Of a DNA stretch of 64,000 nucleotides, positions 47,326 to 58,729 are shown in pieces. Made by a program: the position numbers and the translations under genes. The notes under the pieces are model-generated. The model made no database searches, was not told the origin of the DNA, and was given only the letters and a program-made list of their open reading frames with translations. The DNA comes from Hevea brasiliensis (Eukaryota; Streptophyta; Magnoliopsida; Malpighiales; Euphorbiaceae): the NCBI RefSeq assembly GCF_030052815.1, contig NC_079507.1:14158141-14222140 (forward strand). Direction: 5' to 3'. Each line of letters begins with the position of its first letter. Position 1 is the stretch's first letter.

Positions 47326-48279
47326 TTATGAACCCCTGCTCGATTGCTGACCAAACCTAGGGGGTCTCTGTCCAGAAAATCTGCCCCTTCCAAATCTTCC
47401 ACCTCGACCTCTGCTAGGTCCACCAAATTTCTTCCTCTTCCCAGAAGCACCACCAGAACTTGGCTCTACTGACTTTTCACCTTTATCTTTCTTTGTTTTC
47501 TCAGTCTTCTCTGATTTTTCTTTTACAGGTGTTGCTTCTGATTCAATCCTTTCTAGCTTAAGTGCTTGAGAGATAAGCTCAGAGAAGTTGCTGTGTCTGA
47601 ATCGCACTACTTGCATCCTCAAACTGGGCTTCAAACTAGTCTCAAATCTCTTGCACCTTTCCTTGCTGGTAGAAAGGAGACTCCCAGCATAGTGGCTTAA
47701 GCGAGAGAACTCCCTCTCACACTCTGCCACTGATCTGTTCCCTTATCTTAGACTCAGAAATTCTTGTAGCTTCTGATCAACATATGCATCTGGGACGTAT
47801 TTTTGTCTGAATTCTCTGATGAAGTCATCCCAGTTCAGTACTAGTGGTTCAGCCAAGCTGTGGGAGATGGTCATCCACCAATCATACGCATCCCCTTGCA
47901 GTAGTGACATAGAGTATTCAAATTTCAATTCATCTTGGCAGTGCAGCTTCTTGAACACTCTGTCCATTCTTTCAAGCCATTGCTCTGCCTCAAGCGGGTC
48001 TACTGTACCCTTAAATTCTGTAGCCCCATACTTCAACAGTTTGTCATACTGTTTAACTGGAGGTTGTGGTTATACAACAGGTGTCTGGGGTGGAGCTTGA
48101 GTAGGCATACCCCCAGCCATTTGTTGAAACATCGCAGCCATCTGATTTGTGAAATGTGCAGGAAACTGCGGCATTTGTGGGGCTGGTGCTACTGATGCAA
48201 TGACATTTTGTAGAGCTGGGGCTTCCCCTTGTGCCTCAGCTTCAACAGATTGCTCAACTGAGCGATTCCCTTCTTCCAT
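47326..48279 (-). pseudogene. Element B gag, N-terminal and capsid parts
   Basis: The ATG at 48277-48279 opens MEEGNRSVEQSVEAEAQ..., a Gln/Ala/Pro-rich N-terminus stopping at 48070. The next open piece (47743-48036 and a little upstream) is the capsid domain (LEAEQWLERMDRVFKKL, SLLQGDAYDWWMTI, FRQKYVPDAYVDQK). The third (47326-47730) continues it (ECEREFSRLSHYAG, FSELISQALKLER) and ends in Lys/Glu then Arg/Gly-rich sequence before the knuckle. Stops between pieces sit where Gln is expected. The start is about 190 bp inside the primer site. Confidence 0.86.
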
Positions 48280-48448
48280 TTCAGTCTGAAGTTAGGGTAT
48301 CCCCTAAACAAATAACACAAGGAGATTTCCCTCCGTTAGTTCATATTTATGATGTAATGCATTATATGTAACAAATAAGGACATTGAGCAGTTGTACTTA
48401 ACAAATAAAAGACACAAATTCATAAATTAAAACATACTTCAAAAATTT
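48280..48448 (-). other. Element B leader between primer site and gag
   Basis: Non-coding. It matches the first ~165 bp of each C interior, including CAACTGCTCAA, ACTAACGG and GGAAATCTCCTTGT. Conservation in a coding-less relative points to a cis function such as packaging or dimer formation. Confidence 0.6.
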
Positions 48449-48460
48449 GTTCTAATACCA
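48449..48460 (-). other. Primer-binding site of element B (decayed)
   Basis: On the minus strand TGGTATTAGAAC, eight bases inside the LTR. It differs from TGGTATCAGAGC by one C-to-T and one G-to-A change. Confidence 0.8.
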
Positions 48461-48468
48461 CTAAAATA

Positions 48469-51400
48469 TGTCACACCTTACCCCTCTGTAAGGCATAACA
48501 TGATCCCGTAGAATATCTAATGAACTACCGAACTTCACCTACCGATAACTCATTAAGTACTCTACAAGGGATTTTAAAACAATTTTCTTACTTTTATAAG
48601 TGGTGAGCATTTTCTAATAGGTATTAAAATCATTTAATTAAAGTTGAAAAATAGTTAAGATTTTTGGCCCATTTTATTTTTCTGCAAATTTTATAGAAAT
48701 TTCGGTAGAGTGTCGTCTGTATTTTGAGAAAATAGTTCTTCAAATACCTGAAAAAAAAAACACTTCCAATAATTTTTCTCAACAACTTCTTCAAATTCAC
48801 AATCATCCCAACCAATTTCAACATCATTTATCAATTTCCAAAAATTTAAATCCACAATATCCAATTCAAATACCATCCAACATATTACTAATTACTTTCA
48901 TTCAAATTAGAATAAAATACTTCCATTCATATGTAATTAAATGTAAAACAACTTATATACATCATACTAAATATTTACATTAGGAAAAATCCAACTAAAA
49001 TTTACTACAAACTGCTCAAGACTAATTTCACATGTCCATACCTTTACATACATTACATATATCAAAATAAACTTTTATAGTCAGGGTATAAAATATACTC
49101 GATAACTTCAAGCAAGTAGGTCCTCAATCCTCAGCAGCTCAGTCTGCTGCTCCTTTAGTCTCTAAATCTGCGACAGCAATAACAGCCATCGCTGAGTACT
49201 AGGACTCAGTGGTGCACAACATACAAAAATAATCTTTATGCAGAATTTAAATCACATTTATTCAAAAATTTGACTGAACATGAGAATTAAATACAAAACA
49301 TGAATTATGAGACTTTAATCCAAACAATTTCATTTCGAAGTATCAAAACCAATTTCATAAAACCCACAGTTATATCATGCCATTCGAAACAAATATAATC
49401 TCAATAGCCAGAGGCTAAGGAGAAGTCACATCACAAGGTTAGCTAGCTCAAATATATGGATATCCATTTAATTTTTTCTTCTACTGGCACACACCTCAAC
49501 ACTTCAGCCAGAGAAGGAATCAAAATTTTAAACTGATTATCCCCACTAGTCATGCTAGTGAGGTATTCAAATATATGGTCATGACACTGTGGTTTCAAAA
49601 CTTATCTTAATAATTTACTAAATATTGCCATTTCAAATATACACAAATAACTTTCAACAATTTAAATCAAAAGCGTAATAAACATTTCATCACAATGATA
49701 TCACCATTCAATATTTCAAATTATTCAAAACAATATGCAGAAGATAAATTACAGAAATTATACATTGTACACAAACCTTAAGCAAGTCACCTCTTGGCCT
49801 TGACTCGACATCTCAGGTTCCTTCCCGGTATTCTTTGTAACTGAAACACACAATTTTACAGTATTTTAGTATTATAACTTATCAAAAATCCAAAATAAAT
49901 TTAATTTCACTTTTACCTAGCTCTAATGTGCTAAACTTGACGTTTTTTTAAAATTTGTGTTTCGGGATTACTATTCACTATACTATTCAAGTCAATTTGT
50001 TGACTTTCTAAGGCTTAATAGGTATGAGAATTCCAACTTCACCCACATACCACATTTTGATAACTAAATTTGTTGGTTTTGGTTGTTTACTCAAATTCTA
50101 AGTCTTTTAGGCAAATTTGTAAATTTTCAGTTTTGGTGTCTTAAGTTGCACTGTTCCATTGGTCATTTTTCTGTTAGAATTTGGCAAAACTTTCTTCATA
50201 GAAAATGTTCTCTATTGTCCTAAATTTATTCTCCTTTTTGAATCACTCCATTTAGAGTTTTGTAACTCAAGTTATAGCCATTTGAATCATGGCTGCCAGA
50301 TTGGACTTAACCCAGATTTTCTGGGCAAATTCTGGTTCTGGCAGTTTTAGGTCACCAAATTTGGGTGGCCAAATGACTTGGTTAAGGGCATTATTTGGGT
50401 TTTTGTTCTTCATAAAAGTTTTAGGCCTATATCTTATCTGTCCACTGGTAAAATTTCAGGTTATTTAGACCTCCCTAGCCCAAGTTATGGCCAAATGAAC
50501 AAATACTGTTCATTTGGTCATTTTTGTACAGGTCAGACTGCAAAAATCCGGATTTTGGTCAATTTGTTCACTAGGTTTTGATCACTTTTTGGGCATGATT
50601 CCTAAATGAAAAATGTGTCATTTTGTGTCTATTTTCATTCACAATTGGTCTCATACCAATTAGACTTGTAAATTTTCAGTTTTGGTCCCTCAAAGGGACC
50701 TTGGTCTTGCTGCCAGCAACATGACCATTTTCAATCCGAATTTAAACTCACCTCTAACACTTTTAACACATCTCAATTGGTCTCAAATGACCATTTCTCA
50801 CTTCAAACTAGGTCAAAGACATCATTTCACAATTTCTCACATTTTTTACTCCTAAATCCTAAGTGTCCAAAACCCTAACTCATGCAAAAGGCTCAATTAG
50901 TTAAATCAAAGTGCAATTAAAGTGTCTAATCATTGTTTACATACTTTACCAAGCTTAATTGTGTCTTTAATTGCATCCACATCACTCACATCCTAAATCT
51001 TATATGTTGACTGAATTTCACATATACTCTACACACTTGGTTTGTTTCATTTCTTTTATCAATTCTAAATTTATATTCTACTACATAAACAAAACTTTAA
51101 ATAGAATTTGAAGGGAATCAGCACTAACCTCTTCTTTGTATTTCAATCTTCCAACCCTCCAATTTTTCTTTAATTTCACTTCTCCCAAACTCGTCCTTGA
51201 AGCTTAATTTGAGGATTTCTACTAATTTTCTAAGGGATTTATGGGGGGTTTTAAGATCACAAAAGCTTAAAGGAAAGCTTTAATGGAGGAAAGAAAAAAA
51301 AAATTTAGAGAGAGAGAATGAAGAGTGGCAACCTAAAGTGATGAAGAAGACCAAATTTTAATTTTCTTTATTTAGTTATTTTTATTGTATATTTATTCAA

Positions 51401-52028
51401 TTTTTGACTTAGTGAAAAAAAATTAAATGTAATTATTTTTATGATTATGCTTAGGTCACCACATGATGTCATTATATTCTTTTCTTTTTTTGAATTTTTT
51501 TTATCTCTTTTTTCTTTTTTTTTAGTTCTTTAATTTAAATCCTGCTTTTGAAATTTTCTTTTCTCCAATTTTATTTGACAGTTAGGTCAGGAGTCAGCTC
51601 TCGGGGTCAATTGACCAAATTGCCCCTCGTCGGTTCAACCCGATTTGTAAATAATTCAATATTTCTTCTGGCTCCCTGACCTAATTATTTGACTGGCTTA
51701 ACAACCTTTTTTCGTGATTTTCTCTTCTTCACTATGTTCGTAATAGTCCTAAGGACCGCGGCGTCACATTTCACGGTTCGAAATTCGAGTTTAAATCGAC
51801 TTCGCAATCCTTCCCAAGAAGGTCACCCATCGCTGTGACTCTCGACTCGTTTAACTTCTAATGTTCTGTTTTTCTTATTCATACTTAACTAATTAGCAAT
51901 TACTAATTATTTGTGTTTATGGCTTCTCTAGTTGTCTTAAGTGTGGTTCTAATCCTCTTAATTGTCCGGACCGACTCCGGTCATCGGAATAGTGAAATAT
52001 ACCAGGCTATGCAAATAGGGGTATTACA
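48469..52028 (-). mobile_element. 5' LTR of element B (right, 3.56 kb)
   Basis: It begins TGTCACACC and ends GTATTACA on the plus strand. The paired hairpins are better kept than in the left LTR. Stem 1 is CTGAGT with ACTCAG (49192-49209) and stem 2 is GCGATGGC with GCTGTCGC (49170-49192), read on the minus strand. No gene is present. Confidence 0.93.
49170..49209 (-). other. Paired hairpins in element B LTR
   Basis: In element sense, after GTGCACCA, CTGAGT-CCTAGT-ACTCAG is followed directly by GCGATGGC-TGTTATT-GCTGTCGC (two wobble pairs). It sits in the same place as the A, B-family and C hairpins. Confidence 0.68.
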
Positions 52029-52033
52029 GTTTC
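52029..52033. repeat. Target-site duplication of element B, right copy (GTTTC)
   Basis: Matches 14694-14698. Confidence 0.92.
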
Positions 52034-52250
52034 ACTTAAAGGAAAAAACTTAACTATGAGGAAACCTCCTTACCTAAGGCTATCTTGATTTCATTTAGAT
52101 TTTAAATGGCAATATTTTATACTACCTTCCCTAGTGGAAACATAGAGGAAAACATAATCTTAGAAAGGTTCCAAAGTGTATAAGTTTAAGAGATCCATTC
52201 ATGGTCTTAAGCAAAACTTTGAGAGGTTTTGTAGGTGCAAGAAGGTTAAT
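52029..52250 (+). pseudogene. Ancient Copia relic, piece 3: RT
   Basis: Continues piece 2. AACTATGAGGAAACC aligns with the D RT near 60925. AATGGCAATATTTTATACTACC then GGAAACATAGAGGAAAACAT aligns with D near 61016-61060. AAGAGATCCATTCATGGTCT then TAAGCAAA aligns with D near 61123-61150. Many indels; the boundary with the next unit near 52250 is approximate. Confidence 0.72.
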
Positions 52251-52609
52251 GAAAGCAACCTTTTTTCTAACCTTGTGATGGATGACACATCATTAATAGA
52301 AAATAGCAATTAGCATACTAGCAACTGTAAAGTTTAGTTGTATAAATCTTTCTTCGTGATTGACCTAAGGGAGAAAACCTGCATTCTTTGTGATGAGAAT
52401 CAAGCTACATCCATGCCAAAGGATTTCATCCAAGGTCCAATTACTAGAGCTAGAGCTAAATCATTTTAGAATTTAATTTGTGAAGTTTTAAGGAGCAAGG
52501 ATTATAAGTTGGAATGGCATGAAGGAAATTATAAAGGATTAAATTTGATGAAAATTAAGCTTGGAAGTGACCAGGTGTCATGTGAAGCATTAAGTTACAT
52601 AGAATAACC
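52251..52609 (+). pseudogene. Gypsy family E, pol C-terminal tail remnant
   Basis: At about 52424-52462 one frame reads DFIQGPITRARAKSF followed by TAG. GPITRARAK is a tail motif of the Pol polyprotein in a large non-Tekay plant Gypsy group. The rest up to the LTR is non-coding, and the left boundary with the Copia relic is unclear. The identification rests on one short motif. Confidence 0.5.
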
Positions 52610-53242
52610 TGTGGACATGCATGCACTAGATCCAACCTATGTAAATGCATCTTTTCCACGCACATGAAAAGTGAAATATGCTGCTGGCACCTTTTTGAAG
52701 GAATATTCCTTGCTGTTATAACTACCTCTCTTTTGGACTTAAATGCCCTTATTACTGTTGTATTAAGTTTGTTTTTTGTTGGGACTTTTTAGTCTTTTGG
52801 TAGATTAATTTTTGTTTGGACTTAAAACTCCTTGCAGCTGTTACTAAAGTAGGGATATTTTTGTCTTTAGCTTTGGGGCCAAGAGGCTATAAACACAAGT
52901 GTAATGAGAGAGGTGGAGGACAGACTTTGAATATTAATGAAAGATTGTTTCTGCTCCATTAGTGAGTAAATTGGCTATTACCTTTGTTCTTATGAAGCTC
53001 ATTAACTTGCTGAGATTTCTATCTTGCAAGGTTTAATGTGCATAATATTCTTGGTTTATTCATTCTCCATATGAATTAGGTCAAGAATCCCATTTTTGAT
53101 ATTTTCTTTGAATTACACAGCAATCTGATTGTGCTAGTTCAAAGAATCAAATTCATACATCTTGATTTGGTGCTTTCCATATTGTTCCTTTAATTCTTGA
53201 ATGTGGGTTTTCAAGTTATCAATTACTTGAGGGTTCACATCA
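52610..53242 (+). mobile_element. LTR of Gypsy family E
   Basis: The right end (...TCA at 53242) is fixed by a primer site five bases later. It contains CTATAAACACAAG (about 52888, TATA-like) and a short U5. The left end is uncertain: TGTGGACATG at 52610 and TGTCATGTG at 52576 are both possible. No second copy lies in the window. Confidence 0.5.
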
Positions 53243-53247
53243 GTTTT

Positions 53248-53259
53248 TGGTATCAGAGC
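53248..53259 (+). other. Primer-binding site of element E
   Basis: An exact TGGTATCAGAGC followed by AAAGG, complementary to the initiator Met-tRNA end. It shows the plus orientation of E. Confidence 0.75.
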
Positions 53260-54666
53260 AAAGGGACATCCAAATAAGGTAAATTCCATGTTTGCTTCTT
53301 ATTCTTCGTGCTTACTTTGTGTTTGTTACCTTTTTCATATTTGTTGTTTGGCTCTAGTTCCATATTTGCTTCTTCTTCTTCATCTTGCACCTGGTTCTTT
53401 CTTGCTAAACCTTATTTTGCTTCTGATTGTGTTTCTGTTATTCACATTTTGTTCATTGTATGCTTGACTGAAATTGGCTCCCGGGGTTTAGTATGATCTG
53501 TTTGTTTAAAAATTTTGTTTTGTTGAGTTTGTTTCAGGGTTTTAGGTTAATCAAGCTAAAGCCATTATTCTAGCTATCTATTTTGCTTCCTTCATTTTGA
53601 TATCAAGCATGAGAGGTTGTTTGGGTCATTGAGTTCGACTTACCCATTTGGCTTGAAACTCTACTAGCATTATTTGGGTGTGTTTAAGACATTGGGTGTT
53701 AATTTTGGGGGTTGTTTGATATTGTTTGCCTACTGAACCTAAATTTTATGATAGACTCGATTAAATTAAGTTCACATAGTAAATAGACCCAGAAATTCTT
53801 GAAAATTTACAGGGTGTTTATACCCCATTTCAATACTTCCCAAATTAAATTTAGCTTAAAATTCAACCGTTTATGTGGGGAACCAAAATTTTGCAGCAGA
53901 CTCAATCGAATTAAGTTCACATAGAAAATCAACCCAGAAATTCCTAAAAATTTACAGGTTGTTTGTGCCACATTTGAGCTATTTTTAAATTAAATCTCAG
54001 CTCAAAATTTAACTGTTTGTATGGGGAACCAAAATTCTATGGCAAACCAAATTAAATTTAGTTTACAAAGTAAACCTGTCAAGAAAAGCCTAAAATTTTA
54101 ATAGCAATTAGTCAGTATTGGGTTGCATTTGCCTACTCAATTTCAGATCAAAATACGCTCGTTTGCTTGGTGATCCTAAATTGATGCAATTCTTAGTGTA
54201 TTGTGTGAACTGCTTTTAGTTGTGATAAGTTGGTGGTAAACTTGGCTATTTAAGCTTGATATCACTTCTTTAGGTTGTCTCTTTTCCAGCTTACTACTCT
54301 TTTATTTTGGTGTCTTCTTTCCTGATTCCTTATTGCATTACATTTTCATATTTGAGCTTTTCTTTTTTTGACTTCTTGAGTCACATTATTGCTTTCTTGA
54401 TTACTCATTTTAATCAATCACGTGCAAGAATTTTATTGTGTGTTAAATTTTTGTGAGTTATTGTCTTCGTTTGAGTTACTTGAGTTTAATAAGAACTTGT
54501 AGACAAAGCCAAGAGAGGTAAAAGGCACAGAGTGGTGAGTTCATGAGAGGGGAAAAGCCTTGTTGAGTTAAACACGAGTGGAGTGTCTCCTATTGAGTGT
54601 AAACACATAAGAAAGTGAGTGAGGTGTTTTCTTTACACTAACCATTTTCTTGCAAGTCTAAAAAAC
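53260..54666 (+). other. Element E leader (non-coding)
   Basis: About 1.4 kb between primer site and gag ATG. It holds the ~145 bp repeats (53753-54180) and T-rich sequence with no credible ORF. The 62-codon frame at 53308-53496 has no recognised feature. Confidence 0.6.
53753..54180 (+). repeat. Three diverged ~145 bp tandem units in E leader
   Basis: Units begin near 53754 (AGACTCGATTAAATTAAGTT), 53898 (AGACTCAATCGAATTAAGTT) and 54043 (AAACCAAATTAAATTTAGTT). Each goes on with CCAGAAATTC or similar, AATTTACAGG, and ends near GTTTGT or GTTTAT. The third unit is the most diverged. Confidence 0.7.
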
Positions 54667-54838
54667 ATGTCTAGAAGGGGTGATGGTAGTGAGGGGGAAG
54701 ATGAAAATCCATTCTATATGCAGGCTGTCAGACAACAATTTGAAAGAATGAATGTTGTGTGCAATGGAATCATAGATAGGTTGGAAAGATTAGAGCAAAG
54801 AGATAGGCAAAATGAGAGAAGGCCAAATAGGAGGGATC
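54667..54838 (+). pseudogene. Element E gag N-terminus, cut by element D
   Basis: The ATG at 54667 opens MSRRGDGSEGEDENPFYMQ, then RQQFERMNVV and IDRLERLEQRDRQNERR, a charged coiled-coil-like start. QQFERMNVV followed by a run of charged residues is typical of Gag N-termini in the same plant Gypsy group as the GPITRARAK tail. After 57 codons it runs into the D LTR. The remainder of E should lie beyond the other end of D, outside the window. Confidence 0.6.
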
Positions 54839-56945
54839 TGTTAGTAGTATTCCCTAGAGCATATCATTTAGTATGTATCTTGTACATTTTTTTATCAATA
54901 AAAGTCATTTTCACTTTTCCATTTACATAAGATATTTATGTGTCATAGAAAAGGTCCATTGATATTTTGTTAGAAATTATATTCTTAAGTTGTTAAGAAT
55001 ATGAGTGACAGTATTTCCAGTACAAAGTATCATAAATAGGTTCACAATCGACGATACTTCATAATAAGGACAAGACTTATCCAGAAAGATTGTATTCATG
55101 TTTGTTCCCAAGTTATTTATATGAGATATAAATAAGATGGAATGGTGAGTCTCAGGCCATATGACAAACATGATAGGCACATATAAATGATAAGTAGGCC
55201 GAACCAGTGACACTTATGACAAGCACATAGAGTTTACTCTTGTCAATGTTTTGTCATAAATCATATCAGTGTATATAATCTTTAGACCTGAGATAGCACA
55301 GTTATCTTGTATATAGGTAGTTTGAGTTTGATACTGCATTCATACTTATACTGTGTATGGGTATATGGGCATGTGTTGGCTCCTACTAGTTATATATGGA
55401 GGTAGGAGTTGATCAAGATGGAATCTATTCCTCTAAGTAAATAGAGATAAAATCCTATGTTCATTTAATTGTTCTTGATGTTTCAAGTTCCTGGCTAGGA
55501 CAGATAAATTTAATCAAAAAAGAGTTTCTGATGGGAAAATCTTTTTAATCAAGAACTAGAATTAAAAGAAAACATAATATTCATAGCAAATGGAGTTTGA
55601 CATAAACCATGACTCCAGCTTGAGTTGGGATTTTGTAACAGAAAGATTCTAGTGCATGATAACATATGATTCTAGGTTCATTTAAGATAAATCTTATTAC
55701 TAATTGGGTGGCCATGGCATGCTATGCTAGGTGTTAACCATGGTCTATGAGGTGCATAAAATGATTTAGAGAAATCATTTACAGTAAGAAAGAGTTCTGA
55801 TGATATTAAGAGTTGATATCATATCTCATTGCCAATTAGTGATGAGCCTAATAAGTCACACACATACACAAGTTATCACCTAATTAAATATGATTTAATT
55901 AATTAATTAAAGAGTTTAATTGATTAATTAAATAGGTTTGGTTTGCAATTAGATTGCAAAGTCCCTAGCATGACTTGAAACCAAATCTAGATTATTTGAT
56001 GTATAGTATAAGTTAAATTTATGTTTAAAGTGTTTAAATATAAATTTAATTAATGAGAAATTAATTAATAGAGATTAATTAATTAATTTATATTTGATAT
56101 AAATTGATTAGAAGAAGAGAAATAATTATTTTGGGTTAAGAACTCAAAATTAAGACACAGGGGCAATTTGGTCATTTCATAGGGTGACATGTGGCACCAT
56201 GAGATGGTGACACATGGCATTACACATAAGCTTGCCAAATGTCTTTTAATCATGTAAGATGATTAAAATTAAGATTAAATATAGGTTTGACACTTGGCAC
56301 AATGTGATTAGGTCAATTAAACCTAGAACCAATCAAAGGGTGACATGTGGCAAGGGTTTAAGTGGTGACCTAGCTATATAAGTGTTGTTATGAAAAGAAA
56401 ATAATACAAACAGCTGTTGTTCTCATTTGTGCCGCCACCTTGAGGCTCTCCCTCTCTTCTTCTTCATCTCTCATCTATTCCAAGAGATTAGCAAACAATC
56501 TCTTGAATTAAAAATACTAGAAATCGTTTCTAGTGTCCTGTTTACATCTTTAATCTCTTAAAAGGCAAAACTTGATTTTCTAATTAATAGAAAAAGCTTT
56601 AGAAGCTGTTCAAGGGCTATCATAGGTGTTCTTGGTGTGGGCAAGCTAGAGGGACAACATCTGGTGTCCTAAAGACGCATCTCAAAGGCGCAAATATACT
56701 GCAGTGCATCAAGAGGTTAGTGTGTTTGTTCTTGATTTAATCTAGGGTTCTAAAATTAATCTGATTAATATTAAAATCTTAAATGGCAAATACAGATCCA
56801 AAAATATATTAAAGGAGTTTTAATATATTTCTTATCATTGAAATCAAATAGATAAAAATAAATCTTGCATGATGCATGTAACCCTAAGTGAAAATTTTTG
56901 AATTCAATGGTATAAACTTATGTTTTTCATGCTTCCGCTCCTTTA
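54839..56945 (+). mobile_element. 5' LTR of element D (~2.1 kb)
   Basis: Starts TGTTAGTAGTATTCCC, matched by 62247 onward. The right end is set by the primer site and is accurate to about 15 bp. The antisense ORF at 54977-55213 is chance. It includes AT-rich TTAATTAATTAA runs and the promoter region below. Confidence 0.9.
56184..56382 (+). promoter_or_regulatory. Candidate U3 promoter of D 5' LTR
   Basis: TATA box CTATATAAG at 56374-56382. Within the 190 bp upstream are four copies of TGACAYNTGGCA-like sequence (near 56185, 56207, 56289 and 56341). The same set is in the 3' LTR. Binding protein unknown. Confidence 0.5.
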
Positions 56946-56947
56946 AT

Positions 56948-56960
56948 TGGTATCAGAGCC
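56948..56960 (+). other. Primer-binding site of element D
   Basis: An exact TGGTATCAGAGCC, the complement of the initiator Met-tRNA 3' end. Confidence 0.88.
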
Positions 56961-57235
56961 ACTATCTATATTTGCCATTTAGACTGTTGATTATATGATT
57001 TTTTTGTGTGTTTTGATCATGAGATGATTGATCCATTGCTGGTTAGATCAAAAGGTATGGCGGCATGCTTGATCTTCCATCTTTGGTGCGCACTCTTTGG
57101 GTATTCCATGGTGCGCATGGTTTGATTCTTGATTTTGCAATTTTTGTATGATCTAAAAAAATCATCCTATGTCTAATTAAATTATTTAATTAGAATTTTA
57201 ATCAAAAATTAAATTTTGATTCAAATTAGAATTTT

Positions 57236-57556
57236 AAAAATTATTTGAATGTAATTCAAATCTTAATTTTAAAAGTTGTTTGAATGTGATTCAAATCTGA
57301 ATTTTTAAAGTTGTTTGAATCATATTCAAATCTGAATTTTTATATTTGTTTGAATAATATTCAGATCTGATTTTTAAAAAATATTTGAATGTGATTCAAA
57401 TCTGATTTTTTAAGAAATGTTTGAATGTGATTCAAATCTAAATTTTTAAGGTTGTTTGAATGTGATTCAAATATGAATTTTTAAATTTATTTGAATGAGA
57501 TTCAAATCTAAATTTTTAAATTTATTTGAATCATATTCAAATCTGAATTTTTAAGT
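57236..57556 (+). repeat. Nine ~35 bp tandem units, each with a TTTGAAT/ATTCAAA palindrome
   Basis: Palindromes start near 57244, 57280, 57315, 57350, 57385, 57420, 57455, 57490 and 57525. Arms are nearly constant while the three-base centre varies (GTA, GTG, CAT, AAT, GAG). The spacer is mostly T/A-rich TCTGAATTTTTAA. Confidence 0.85.
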
Positions 57557-58317
57557 TGAATATGAGATATTCAATTTAATTGAGTATGTATGTTTTATTT
57601 AATTGTTAAATAGTGTTATGCATGATGAATGATCATGGACTATAAAAGACCAATGTGATTGGATTTATTTCTTTTATGTTTCTTTGGGATTGTAAATTAA
57701 TTAATTTATTTTAATTTATTTTGGGCATGTATTATTAAGGTTGTAATAATTTTTGGGTTGTAATTTCATTTATTTACTTCTTGTTAATTTGCCTTGGTAT
57801 GCCAAGGATTACTATGTAATATTGGATTGCAAGAAGTTCTAGGAGGTCAAGAGCATTGGTGGGACCAGTGGGAGGAATTCAAGATCAAGTGTTGATTATA
57901 TACTCCTTCAGAAACTCTTGTAAAATGAATGAATGAAATGCACCTAGGAATGTCCTGATTCAATTCTTGGTGGCTCAGAATTGAATCCCTTAGAAAGCCC
58001 ATGATCATACCATATTTACTGCTTATCCATGAATGCATGAGATGTATGGGAATGTATGCAATTATATGATATATGCATGCTAAATGGATAATGTGCAAAG
58101 TGAGACCTTAATAGTAATTAGGATGATCATAAAATCTTCTAAACAAATGATTAAGTTGGAAATGCTATAATTAAAGTAATTATAACATGGGCCCTCCATT
58201 GGGGCAATTATTTTAAGAAATTTCAAATAGTTGCATAAGCTGCAATTAATTTAAGAGATTTTCTTAAGAATAATTGTTAAGCATGAGATGTTGTAAATAT
58301 GTAAATGGTTTGGTGGC

Positions 58318-58530
58318 CAATATTGGATGTACCTGAGGACATTAAAATTATTTGCATAATTACTGGCTCAATGGGATCAACTTAACTAATGCAAGATAAG
58401 TCAATAATGGATGTACCTGAGATTTTGAGCATTAGGGGCTAGGTAAAGGATTGAACCTCACATGAGATGTGATGGGCAAGGAGTTGCTCACTTATAGTTT
58501 ATTGTAATTCCAATAATGGATGTACCTGAG
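58318..58530 (+). repeat. Three copies of a 20 bp motif in D leader
   Basis: CAATATTGGATGTACCTGAG at 58318-58337, and CAATAATGGATGTACCTGAG at 58402-58421 and 58511-58530. Copies two and three are identical and copy one differs at one base. Confidence 0.85.
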
Positions 58531-58729
58531 GATGATCAATAGAATTATAAGAATTCAATCACTCACTAGAAATCCATCCAACTAGGATTTCTGTTTTCTA
58601 CTTTGGAAGTGTAGGATTTGCTAAGTTAGTGGGAGGACCAATTTGATTAAAAAACCATAATCATTTTGTTTAATTACTTGATACATTTATTAATTAATTT
58701 GGTTATTTTCTGCAGTTAATTTTCTGATA

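Larger units (their letters stand above)
14699..52028 (-). mobile_element. Element B: Ty3/Gypsy chromovirus (Tekay/Del-like), split by array C
   Basis: Left LTR 14699-18272 and right LTR 48469-52028, with interior 18273-20805 plus 46123-48468 on the minus strand. A GTTTC duplication flanks it. Gag, protease, RT, RNase H, integrase and chromodomain are all present in order but carry many stops. Without array C (20806-46117) the element would be about 12.0 kb. LTR copies differ by scattered changes, many C/T or G/A, so the insertion is old relative to C. Confidence 0.93.
56961..58729 (+). other. Element D leader (non-coding)
   Basis: Unusually long leader with no credible ORF. It has the palindrome array (about 57236-57556), CCTTGGTATGCCAAGG (perfect arms, about 57792-57807) and three copies of GGATGTACCTGAG (58318-58530). 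Confidence 0.7.

Noticed and set aside
54977..55213. 78-codon antisense frame in D LTR
   Set aside because: Within LTR, no domain, antisense to the element.
57236..57556. CRISPR-like regular repeats
   Set aside because: Units are contiguous and diverged with no unique spacers, in a plant retrotransposon leader.
57847..58098. 83-codon antisense frame in D leader
   Set aside because: No recognisable features; non-coding leader.
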